The translations under genes and the position numbers were made by a program. Shown here piece after piece: positions 11,313 to 20,639 of a DNA stretch of 64,000 nucleotides (within the stretch, counting starts at the first letter, position 1; each line of letters begins with the position of its first letter). Where the stretch lies: assembly GCA_039704465.1 (NCBI GenBank), contig JASFAU010000012.1, forward strand, positions 62,001-126,000, written 5' to 3'. The notes beneath the pieces were generated by a model. The model was given only the letters and a program-made list of their open reading frames with translations. It was not told the origin of the DNA and searched no databases. Source of the stretch: Plasmodiophora brassicae (taxonomy: Eukaryota > Endomyxa > Phytomyxea > Plasmodiophorida > Plasmodiophoridae).

Positions 11313-11774
11313 TTACCGAAGCGATTCTCGTATGGCGCGGTCGAGACGTTGCCCGATTTCATCGAGGCGCTTCTGCGCCTGTCGGCGTCGCGCTCGTCGA
11401 ACCGCGGCGGGGGTGTTACCGGCAGGCGGGGTTCGTTCCACGTGCGTGATGCGTCGCGGGAAGCGTCTGGCGCCGAGGCCGGACCGGTCACGGCGTTCCG
11501 TGGCGACGGGTTGCAGCGTGCCGTCCTGGTTGGCGCCCAGGCCGCTGGCCTCGTCCCATCCGAGCTGGACCAGCATCTGGTACCCGCGGTTCGTCATCGG
11601 GATGCCGAGCGACGCGGGCGGGGCCGCCGCACTCCCCGACAGCTGATGCGAGATCGACGACAGGTGGGCGACCCGGTCGCTCATCGGCGTGCTGACGCCG
11701 CACCGATCGCAGCGCCACGTGGCGTTGTCGCCCGCAGCACCGACGACGTCGTCATCGCCACCCGCCACGGACAT
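11313..11774 (-). CDS. G-patch protein, GPANK1-like
   Basis: 153 aa, single exon, starting at the Met at 11774. The N-terminus has a zinc-finger-like pattern 'CDRCGV' followed by His residues in 'AHLSSISHQL'. The centre is a G-patch ('GYQMLVQLGWDEASGLGAN' ... 'DRSGLGA'), a glycine-rich motif found in RNA-processing proteins, where it often binds DEAH helicases. The C-terminus is a basic helix. The order C2H2-like then G-patch resembles GPANK1, though no ankyrin repeats are seen. Confidence 0.75.
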   Translation of the reverse strand: MSVAGGDDDVVGAAGDNATWRCDRCGVSTPMSDRVAHLSSISHQLSGSAAAPPASLGIPMTNRGYQMLVQLGWDEASGLGANQDGTLQPVATERRDRSGLGARRFPRRITHVERTPPAGNTPAAVRRARRRQAQKRLDEIGQRLDRAIRESLR

Positions 11775-11919
11775 CGATCGCGCGCGCTTTTCGCCTTACG
11801 CTGAGCCGCGTTTTGACAAAATCGACGAACGTCCGTGCCGCCGCCGCCGCCGCCGAACGGAAGTCGACGATCCGAGTTGGGGGTCGGCGTTGACCTGCCG
11901 GCGGGCGCGCGCGCACGCC

Positions 11920-14900
11920 ATGTCGACGCTGTCGCGGAGCCTATCGAGCATCAGCGTCAGCGACGGCGACCGCGACAGCGAGTACTTTGACGACGGCACC
12001 GAGTCGTGCACGGACTCGGTGCTGTCGTCCACGTCGGCGTCGACGCAGAGCGCGGCGACGTCCCCGAACAGTGTTCGATGTACGCCGCCCGTCGTGGTTC
12101 CCAGGGGGTGGTTGTCCTGCGTCTAATATGCGTGCGCGTTCGTCAGCTGCGATCCCGCGACGCCTTCGCCCGCTGAACCTGCTGCCGTTCACGCCCTGGG
12201 TCCATCAGCGCCTGAAGCACACGCTGTCGCCGTCCAACAGCCCGCAGCAGTTGCACAAGCTGCTGCACGTGCTCGATTCGCACCTGCGCGCCGACTGTTT
12301 CGTCTATTCGTCGGCCGCCGAGTTCCGCCAGGGCAAGCTGCTGCTGTTGCGGGTCTGGAAGCGGATCCTCGTCAAGGACGACGGGGAATGCACGATGAAG
12401 TACGCGTCGTTGGTGCTGGCGCTTGCGCAGCGTTATGAATTCGACCTCATTCACATGCATTCCGCCTGGCGACGTGGGTCCCCCGGTATGCGGTCGTTCG
12501 GCGCGGGGTCATCGCACACTGAACGTGCTGGTGGTACACAGTTGATGGTGCCGCGTCGGGGCTCACGATTGGCGATCCACTGTACATGGAGGAGAATTCG
12601 GGGCCGTCGCAGTGCCTGGCGCGGGCGTACCACTGCCTGCTGGCGCGGACAGCCGTCTGCGTCTGCCAAATGGACACGCAACCTGCCCTTCGAATGTCTG
12701 TCCAACTGGAAGAGCGCGCCCGCCGGTGTAGCTGAGTGTCATGTGGATCCCCAGCGTCATGGCTGCTCTGTCGTTCTTTCGTTTGCCGTCTCTGTGTGCC
12801 CCGCTTCTCGACGCGTGCGATGGTTCCGATGCGCCGTCAGTCCCGTTGCGCTGTGTCCTTTGCTCGCACGGCCGACTCAGCGCGAAATTGTGTTCATCAG
12901 TGCCCCTGAAGAGCTTCCATCGGATACCGGGCCATCGGATAACATACAGGGCCAGTCGTGTGCTGTGGATCCAACCTGGACGCCATTGCTGATGCGCCAC
13001 TGTGCAGATGATATCGAAGCGTTTGCGCAGAAGACGACGGACGCCTTCAAGTCGGGTCTGTCGGATCAGGTTGTACCGCATTGGGCGGCCGTGTGTGCGC
13101 CCATTCGCGATGCTCACTGGGTGCGGCAGGCCCAGTTCTTCAAGTTCAACCCGTCACTGTTCAACTGGGTGAACATCAGCGTGGCGTCCCAGCCCAGCAA
13201 CAGCGACGAGTGGATATTTCTTGACGAATGTCGACAGCAGGTACGGGTAGCTGGGCTCCCCCTCTGGCAAACGGCTTCTGCTTACGGACGCGTGCGGACG
13301 ATAGATTGGGTTTGAAAACGAGTCCGCCGAGCTCGTGAACGCGTTCGCCGATTTCCGAAATCTGCTCGGCACTGATCCCGAGACGCTGCACGCCTTTGTT
13401 GCTGGCGTTGTCGCCCATGTGACCGACGTGGCGCATGGCTCTATACAATGGTTGCCTGGTTTGTATGACGTGCCTGCAGGGTTTGCTGATCAGACGCGCA
13501 GGTCGTGTGTCCCGGGTCTGTGGCCACTGACGAGCGCCGCTATTCGAAAGCTTCAAGGCCTGCGCCCGCTCTCATACACGAGCAAGGTATGCATGATCCT
13601 CGGTGGGGCTGCATTCTTAAGCGACTGATTCAAGTGAGGAATGAAGATCCGTCGGTGCATGACGCAATACCTGCGAAACCCGGATGTCCTACAGGTAAAC
13701 GAATCCTGTCGGAGACGGCGATGCTCACCACCGCGGGTCTCACACGCTGTGTGTCAGTTCGCGGTTCGCGCGCTACTTCGGGCGACGCCTCTGCACGACA
13801 AATTCGAGGTTGGTCCACGCTGCGCCCGCCTCCCGATCCGCGTTGTCACAATGCGCTACAGGTCAACTCGTGTTTGGACCACATTGGGTCCTGGATGGCG
13901 GCGGCGTGCTCCAACTACAGTGCCAGGGATTCTCCTCAGCACGCGGGGAACTCGTTGTCAGTTCCGCTGCCTCGGTCGTTCTGCCACGACGAGTTCCTCT
14001 GCGCCCTGGAGATGCTGCTCTCGAGCGAACACTTTCAGGTTCTGATCAAAACCCTGACTTTGGTTTACTCCAATTGCGGGCGTTTCGTCGGGCAGCACCG
14101 AAGGCAATTGTGCCACGACATGCTCGTCGGCATATTCTTCAACAAGCTGTTTATGCACTGGTGTTCAGAGGTGCGTCCTCGTCTGTGCCGAATCAGTCCT
14201 GCCGCGCTGTCCTGTAACCCTCTGCCGCTCGTTTGCAGGTCCGACGACGATTCCACTACATCGTTGTGTACAAGTTCAACCGGGGCGGGCTGTGCGCGCC
14301 ACCACCTGTACCGGAATCGCAACAGATGCCGTCCATGTCGCGATCGCGGCGCCCGTCACGATCGTCCAGCTCGAATGGACTGGCTGCCGCTGGCTCAGGC
14401 ACGGCCAGCAATGCTGCCAGTGTCACATCGGCGTCGAACCGTCCCGGTACCTGGCTTGGCCAGGGTTCGAATTTCATGATGTCGTCCTTCTCATGGTTGT
14501 CTTCGGCGCTGGGTGGGTCCGTTTCTAACATGATCGAATCCGGCCGCGAATCGCTGCCCCTCTCGCTTGCGTCCCTGGCGCTCCCTTCGATCCGCCGAAA
14601 ATCGACCAAGGAGAACCCAGGCGTCGTCTCCTTAACGAAATCGGTGTCTGCGATCCAGCATGAGGCAAAGCGGCACCAGCGGAAGGCAAACAACGAGCTC
14701 TCCGAGGTAACGCCCTGCGTGTTCGTTTCACTGGCGTCGAGCTGAGATTGGCACGTAGGCCATGTCGAGAACGGACGCGCGTTCCGAAGAGGCAGGCCCT
14801 GAACCCCATGCGTGTGTCCTGATTCGCACGAAAATGGGCCCGAACTCGATCGCCGACGACGCCGACCTCGTGACCGCCGCCGAGGCGAAGATCGCCGCCG

Positions 14901-15225
14901 TCGATGAGTTCATCGGCGACCCATCTAACCCGAAGTGGCTCAACAAGTTCGACCCGACCTGCAACGTCTATGCATCGGCGTCGCTGGCCCAGTACCGTAT
15001 GATCCAGGTCGGCTACGTTCGTCTGCAACGGAGGAGGGCCCTGCGATTCGGTGAAGGTGACGCGTTGCGCGCGCGTCCCCAGCCGCTGCACACAGTCCCC
15101 TGATGATGCGTGTTCGTCCAGTGCTCGCGCCCGAATTGAGCTTCGACATGGTGGACCCGGTGAACATCGATTCGTTGATGCCGCTGCAGCCGCAGCCGCC
15201 GTCTCCCCGGCGACCGCAGAGGTGA
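11920..15225 (+). CDS. DUF1765-like protein, 11 exons
   Basis: Exons deduced by frame and phase: 11920 to about 12079, 12147-12485, 12542-12725, 12841-13240, 13305-13586, 13647-13694, 13758-13808, 13862-14170, 14239-14706, 14759 to about 14996, about 15122-15225. Most introns are 52-68 nt; the third (about 115 nt) and last (about 125 nt) are less certain. The core reads 'KLLLLRVWKRIL', 'TMKYASLVLALAQRYEF', then 'ALEMLLSSEHFQVLIKTL' and, across a phase-0 junction, 'LFMHWCSE' plus 'VRRRFHYIVVYKFNR'. This last block resembles the DUF1765 family of fungi and amoebae, whose function is unknown. The N- and C-termini are Ser-rich and presumably disordered. Family assignment is moderate; the gene itself is solid. 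Confidence 0.6.
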
Positions 15226-15453
15226 CGCCTCGTTCCTGGACGCATCCCAGTTGTATTTATTGGTTAGAAACACAACACGCCATCGACCGCCTTGCCGCGC
15301 TGATGATGAGTAATCTGTCAGTACCCGTGTCGGCGTTATTAAACGGACAGGTCTTGTCGTTTGCCCCGACCACACGTGACTCGCTGGTTGAGGCACGTGC
15401 CCGTCCTCCTCCCCCCAAATTCCCGACAGTGCACCGTCGCGAGACCCGCGATC

Positions 15454-16135
15454 ATGGCGCAGGCCGCTGCGTTCACTGCTGACCTGCAGGCGCAGGTCGA
15501 CGCACAGCTGCCTGCCTCGAAGGCCGCCGAGTTCGGGCGCGTGGCGCTCCTCAAACGCCTCCTCGCCGACGATCCCGACCCGTCGGCGGACCCTCAGGAG
15601 AACCTCCCGCTGGTAGGCGCTGCCCGCGGCGACAGTGCGGCCGCGATCGCCTTTCTCCTGAGCCAACACGTCCCGGTCGACCAATCGGTATCGGGCCTGG
15701 TCGTTTCGCAACGGGATGGCCATTCAGACGTCGACATCGCGCTAGGGTTTCAAAGGTCGAACACCGCTGATCCACGCGCTGATGACGGACAGCGCGCAGG
15801 CTGTCGACGCGCTGCTGCGGGCGGGCGCGGATGTCAACCTGCCCGAAGCGAACGGCGTCACGCCGTTGATGCACGCTGCCATGAAGGGCAACCTGCGGCT
15901 CATTGAAGACCTGCTGTCGTCCGGCGCCCGCGTCAACCAGCAGACGGGGTCCGGGTTCACCGCGCTGATGTGCGCCGTTCTGGCCACCCAGCCCGCCGTC
16001 GTCGACCTGCTCTGCAAGAAGGGCGCCGACGTCCACGCCCGCGACCGCAGAGGCCGGGCGGCGGTCGATATCGCCGCCCGCATCGGCTCCAGCCTCCTGC
16101 ACGACCAACTGGTCGGGTACGGCGCCGGCGCATAA
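15454..16135 (+). CDS. Small ankyrin-repeat protein, two exons
   Basis: Exons 15454-15687 and 15746-16135 (58-nt intron GTATCG...GCTAG, phase 0), about 207 aa. The splice joins 'HVPVDQS' to 'GFKGRTPLIHAL', restoring a canonical ankyrin start. Four to five repeats are visible ('TPLMHAAMKGNLRLIEDLL', 'TALMCAVLATQPAVVDLL'). There is no signal peptide or membrane segment, so a cytosolic scaffold is likely. Partner unknown. Confidence 0.75.
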
Positions 16136-16164
16136 AACCCGCCGTGCAGAACCGCACATACGCA

Positions 16165-16340
16165 AACGTTACCGCGTCGTGGTTACATGGGCACATGTGC
16201 AGCTCCCAGTGTAGCGGTGTCACAACGTTACCGCGTCGTGGTTACATGGCATATGTGCAGCTCCCAGTGTAGCGGTGTCACAACGTTACGGCGTCGTGGT
16301 TACGTGGCACATACTCGTACAACGATCCGGGACGGCTCTT
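16165..16340 (+). repeat. Tandem repeat, about 2.3 units of 58-59 bp, dispersed elsewhere
   Basis: Three starts of AACGTTAC (16165, 16224, 16282) spaced 59 and 58 bp. The unit contains GTGCAGCTCCCAGTGTAGCG followed by GTGTCAC. A very similar core (one change) occurs alone at about 29069-29095. The flank at 16318 (ACAACGATCCGGGAC) recurs near 28096. It therefore looks like part of a dispersed repetitive element and not a local satellite. Confidence 0.7.
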
Positions 16341-16480
16341 GTCATGGTGCGGTTCCACTATACACATCTGTGGTATCGCCGTGACAGGCGTTGGACTGTT
16401 TCCGTGTGTGTCAGGCGGCCGTATGGCATGTCCCTGGGTTTCAAGTTTCAACCCGCCGTAATAGAAGCAGGTTGCGCACG

Positions 16481-16620
16481 GACTCGATGATGCGAAACTT
16501 GGGCGCGTCGATGACCCCGTCCTGCAGGACACGTGCGCCTACACCCACAAGGTGCATTGGCGCCAGCGCAACGGGCAGCGGCGGTTCAGCTGCCCGAGAT
16601 GCCCGAAGCAGTACCGGTGT
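16481..16620 (+). pseudogene. C2H2 zinc-finger gene fragment
   Basis: A short stretch encodes 'CAYTHKVHWRQRNGQRRF' followed by 'SCPRCPKQYRC', the end of one C2H2 finger, a linker and the beginning of the next. It stops abruptly where reverse-transcriptase sequence begins in another frame (about 16611). The same finger pair is present in the decayed gene at 20.6-20.9 kb on the other strand, so both derive from one multicopy family. Confidence 0.5.
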
Positions 16621-17161
16621 CGCTCAAGGTGTCGTCAATGCGCCTGACCTGTTCGCCATGCTGGACAACCCGCTGCACGAACGGCTTCCGGCAATTGCTG
16701 GCCCCGACTGCCCAGAACTGGTGAAACTTCGCATTCCAATTATATTGTTTGCTGACGATCAGACGCTCTTCTGCCGCGCTGACCTCCCGTCGGTTATGCA
16801 GGCAATGCTCGACGTGTGCCACAAGTACTCGATCGAATATCGCTACAGGTACAATGTGAACAAGTGCGTCCTGAGCGTGCCCTGCCGTCCCTGAATCGGG
16901 TCGCTTCAAGGCGAGGCACCTGAACGTGAGCAAGAAGCGCGCCGTGTTATGAGCTTTGTGCGATCGCAGCTGGAGCCTCTGCGCGCATCGCCAACCACAG
17001 CAGCTAAGACGCTGAGGGAGATCGGCTCCTGGGTCATGCGCACATGTCCCGGGTCGATCCTGATGATGCGATATGCCGGCATTGTCCCGATGGCGATCCG
17101 GCAGGCACAGCTACGTGGTGCGTGGCGGGTTCCTGCTCTATCTGACCGAGAAGGTCGATGA
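16611..17161 (+). mobile_element. Non-LTR reverse transcriptase fragment, copy 1 (degenerate)
   Basis: In one frame the sequence reads 'GVAQGVVNAPDLFAMLD' then 'IILFADDQTLFCRADLPSV' and 'NVNKCVLSV'. These correspond to RT motif 4 (G..QG...P..F), motif 5 (FADD, the catalytic pair) and motif 6 (N..KC) of LINE-type retrotransposons. The downstream part continues as 'FVRSQLEPLRAS' in another frame. Start, upstream motifs and the endonuclease are missing, so this is a dead fragment. It faces copy 2 head to head around position 17150. Confidence 0.65.
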
Positions 17162-17813
17162 ACAGCCGAGAACAATGATCCAGGCGTCGATCTCCCTCAG
17201 CGTCGAGCTGCTGTGGCTGGCGATGCAGAGGCCGTACTCCAGCTGCGATCGCACAAAGCTCATAAACACGACGCGCTTCTTGCTCACGGGCAGGTGCCTC
17301 GTCTTGAAGCGACCCGATTGGCTCAACGCGAATATAACGTCCACCTGGCCTTCGCCGTCCTCGTCCTGAGTTGCGCAGCGTGGTTGATTCGCCCATTCTT
17401 GATGCAGACGTCGCCCAGCACCTTCACGGTTCGAACTTCTCCGTCGACGAAGGGTCGCTTTCGGCACCCTCAGGACGCACTTGTTCACAATTGTACCTGT
17501 AGCGATATATATTCGATCGAGCACCTGTGGCACTCGTCGAGCATTGCCTGCATAACCGACGGGCGGTCAGCGCGGCTGAAGAGCGTCTGATCGTCAGCAA
17601 ACGATATCATCGGAATGCGAATTTTCACCAGTTCTGGGTAGTCGGGGCCAGCAATTGCCCGAAGCCGTTCGTGCAGCGAGTAATTATTGTCCAGCAGGTG
17701 TCAGGCGCATTGACGACACCTTGAGCGACACCGGTCGCCATTCGTATCGGTCCTAATTGTGAACGACCATCGACGAGCAGGACGACCGCGAACACGCCGA
17801 AGAGCGACTGCAT
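17138..17813 (-). mobile_element. Non-LTR reverse transcriptase fragment, copy 2 (inverted, degenerate)
   Basis: On the minus strand this repeats copy 1: 'ATGVAQGVVNAPD' (near 17700), a region whose plus strand gives the same antisense reading as copy 1, 'VNKCVLRVP' (near 17480), 'KKRVVFMSFVRSQLEYGLC' (near 17270) and 'STLREIDAW'. It is better preserved past the thumb region than copy 1 but broken by frame changes. The two copies form an inverted repeat of about 550 bp per arm with substantial divergence. Confidence 0.6.
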
Positions 17814-18755
17814 ACTGGAGACGATGATCGCCTCAGATCCCCGGGACTCCAGCTCCCGCCAGATCAGCTCGCGGTCGGCGTTGTCCTAAGCCTTCCTTGA
17901 CCGCCTGCTTTGCAAAGGATACCGACGTCCCTGTACACCATAAGCTGCGATTAGCGCGTGCATTCGAAGAAAAACTCTCGGCACCTTCGGAATCAGCGAG
18001 ATCGGAGCCGGGGCCTGTGGCGGATCATCATTGGCGCTATCATCGAGAGGAGCCAGCTGGACCGGGCTTGCATTCGCCACGCCCGCGACCGCGTTCCCCC
18101 AGAATGAGGAGGGGGAGGGGGCGCCGTAGGTATCGCGTCGTTCGTAGGTAAGTGCTCATTCGCTGGACATCAAATCCCTGCTCGGCGTCCAGGTTCGCAG
18201 AGACCCAGTCCCCAGGCGTTCCAGGAACCTGACCGCACATGTGGTCGTCCACAGCATCGTCCACCAGCAGGCGAGCGGCTGTAACGGCTCGCCCCGAATC
18301 GACCGGGACCCGAACGCGTCCTGGCCATGTCCGATGTGGGTCGGTGCGTCATGTCCTCGGGGCGACGCCGAAGACGAACCGGCCTGGTTGACATGCCGTA
18401 CAGTACAGGTGGCGCTCTACACCTACTGCGTCGTGTAAGCGGCCGAACAGCTAGCTGCTGTTGCCGGTGCTCTCGTCCAGCGTCAGCGTCTCCGCTCGAT
18501 CCACCGCGACGACGTAGCCGCCGACGACGAGCACGGCCGCCGGCACAGCGCATCAAGGTCGTGACGGCACCCGCCGTGATCGTGAGGTCGCTGCAAAGTC
18601 GTAACCGTACCACGCCATTCCCCCTCGCTTCTCAAGCCCCACCGTGCGGGCGTCGTCTTCACGTACTGTGGAGTGATGAGCAGGCGGAACGTGGACACGG
18701 CACTGTATCATCATGCCATCAGCCCTAAGAGGGTGGTCACGCCCGCAGTTTCCGA
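17814..18755. other. Region without a resolvable gene
   Basis: Several short open frames exist on both strands. On the minus strand, 18450-18545 reads 'AAVLVVGGYVVAV' then 'ETLTLDESTGNS' before a stop, which looks like a real C-terminal exon of a membrane protein. A possible upstream part lies near 18560-18700 in another frame. I could not find a consistent splice path, so I make no gene call. Confidence 0.35.
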
Positions 18756-19325
18756 ATGGGAACGCAAATTGTTACGAGACGGTCCCGGCGGAATAGGAAA
18801 CCCGCAACGTTTCTCTACATCGGTATCGACCAGCTGGATGTCCGGCCACTGTGGACTGTCAGTCGCATATTACAGAGGGTGGGGATCGATGGCAACGGCT
18901 TCGTCGTCGCGCAGGTCGCTGTCGCCACGTCCCTCCTCCCGAAGGTCGCAACGTTTGTGACGTCCATGCTATCAGCATGTACGTCCGAAGGCTCCGTATG
19001 GTCCGATACCATCAGGATGACAGCCGATGATCAGGAGTGCTGGCCGCTGGCCGGTGCTGTAGTTCTCGCTCTGCTCGTCATCATCGTCCTAAAGGCGAAC
19101 GACATGGTGCCCGAGGGCACGATTACAGTGGCGTCGCATGCCATCCTTGTTATGCTTGCTGCCATCATTATCTACAAGGCGATTGCCATTCTGCGCGGGG
19201 CACGGCAAGCCATCAACCGTCCGGTCAACGTCGCCCAATTAGCGAGTCCAGCTGACGATGATCCGCAGCAGGGCCATGACCCATCGCTGGCGCCGTTGCT
19301 CGGTCGACGTTCGCACGAAACGTAA
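18756..19325 (+). CDS. Small membrane protein with two hydrophobic helices
   Basis: 189 aa, single exon. The N-terminal half is soluble and basic. Two adjacent helices lie near residues 100-118 ('AGAVVLALLVIIVLKA') and 127-145 ('AILVMLAAIIIYKAIAIL'), followed by a polar tail. I recognise no family. The true start may be upstream: another frame from 18676 has a Met and reasonable coding texture, but no intron joins them cleanly. Confidence 0.45.
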   Translation: MGTQIVTRRSRRNRKPATFLYIGIDQLDVRPLWTVSRILQRVGIDGNGFVVAQVAVATSLLPKVATFVTSMLSACTSEGSVWSDTIRMTADDQECWPLAGAVVLALLVIIVLKANDMVPEGTITVASHAILVMLAAIIIYKAIAILRGARQAINRPVNVAQLASPADDDPQQGHDPSLAPLLGRRSHET

Positions 19326-19381
19326 CGGAACCGCGTTTTCTTCATACAACAGTGGCCCACCTTTGATTGTCCGATATTGAA

Positions 19382-19405
19382 TTTAGTTTAGTTTAGTTTA
19401 GTTTA
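19382..19405 (+). repeat. (TTTAG)n short tandem repeat
   Basis: Four perfect TTTAG units followed by a degenerate fifth. AT-rich in an otherwise GC-rich region, just past the preceding gene. It resembles a telomere-type pentamer, but a simple microsatellite is the default reading. Confidence 0.7.
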
Positions 19406-19661
19406 ATTGTGTTTCGCGCTTTTCAAGCAGGCGCCTCGGTCTCGGGTCCGCTTCCAGAAGGTCAGCTTCTCCCGGCCTGGCAGTGTCGGCCTGTCACCTT
19501 TGACTTTGTGCTGGGATCTCGCAGGTTGGCGACTCCAGGGCGAGTCAGACCGATGTTGATAGTGTGTTAAGGCCTGATGAAGATGTCCACCCTGTGCTCA
19601 CGCACCACTGTGGTAGAGGCCGCGTGCACGATTAGCAACGCAAAGTTCACCAGGTGGCTGC

Positions 19662-20291
19662 ATGATGTTGGCGCACGTGTTCTTGGCGACCTGCTCGGTC
19701 AGCGTGTTTCTAGCGCCCGTGCAGGCAGGTGGCGACGGCGACGTCGGCCGGATGAGTGATGCCGAGTACTACAAAGAGCTGATGAGTCCAATTGACTTTG
19801 GTGCCGACGTCAACGACGCCGTGGCGGCTCAGGAGTACAACATCTGGTCGTGGCAGGATCTGCTCGACAAGGGCGACGCGGATGAGATCAAGATGCGCAT
19901 CCTGCAATGGGCGCCGAGCTTGAGCCATCCGGAGATGCTCGAATCGGGGCTTCCCCTCCTTGACGGTGTTATCACAGCGACGGACAAGCTGGATGATGAC
20001 AGCGCCCTGCATCTGGTCGATATCATTATGGACAACGTCAAGCCAAGGTGGGCCGGCTATGATGCCGAAACAGTGCGTCGCACATGCATGGAAATCGCTG
20101 GGGAATCCCGCCCGAGTATCCTCGGAGCCCTGCGTGCGATACTGTACGTCGCCTCCTGCCGATACGGATCGGTTGACGTCGGATCTGCCTGGTTGGCATC
20201 CACCTTCACCTCCGACCAGAAGTGTCTCCGGGTCGCCTCCGATATCGCCTCCCAATGCATCCTGTGGGCGAAAGCGGAAAGCGTCCCCTGA
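19662..20291 (+). CDS. Secreted protein of unknown function
   Basis: 209 aa, single exon. A clear signal peptide ('MMLAHVFLATCSVSVFLAP' then VQA-G, residues 1-22) precedes an acidic, mostly helical mature domain with scattered cysteines. There is no transmembrane helix and no recognisable domain. In a parasite such a protein would be an effector candidate, but nothing in the sequence shows a target. The Met at 19665 is an equally good start. Confidence 0.55.
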   Translation: MMLAHVFLATCSVSVFLAPVQAGGDGDVGRMSDAEYYKELMSPIDFGADVNDAVAAQEYNIWSWQDLLDKGDADEIKMRILQWAPSLSHPEMLESGLPLLDGVITATDKLDDDSALHLVDIIMDNVKPRWAGYDAETVRRTCMEIAGESRPSILGALRAILYVASCRYGSVDVGSAWLASTFTSDQKCLRVASDIASQCILWAKAESVP

Positions 20292-20639
20292 CTGTGTGGA
20301 TTCTCGCGACTGATGTACCCTCTGTGCGCTACGTCACCAGATTTGTGTTCTGTGTTTCGTTGATATCAATAAGAGTCTTTGTTATGTTTGATGTGGACTC
20401 ATGATTGCAAGCACGTAAGGCATCGCCATTGTAGGTCCTGCGTAGTTGCCTGGCGCCGGGCGCCCGGAGATCCACTTTGATATCGCCTGGACACAAGTGA
20501 CCTAGGGTCGCCCAAGTCTCTAACACAACGTACACAGCGCGCAGCAGACCGTTTCGTCCGTATGAATGGCCTGTTGATACGCTAGACGAGATTGGGGATA
20601 TGGAGGATGAATCCACCGTTACACATGTCACATGCGTCA

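Noticed and set aside
14461..14480. GGTTCGAATT resembling a tRNA B box
   Set aside because: It lies within a confirmed exon of the DUF1765-like gene, and no cloverleaf can be formed around it.
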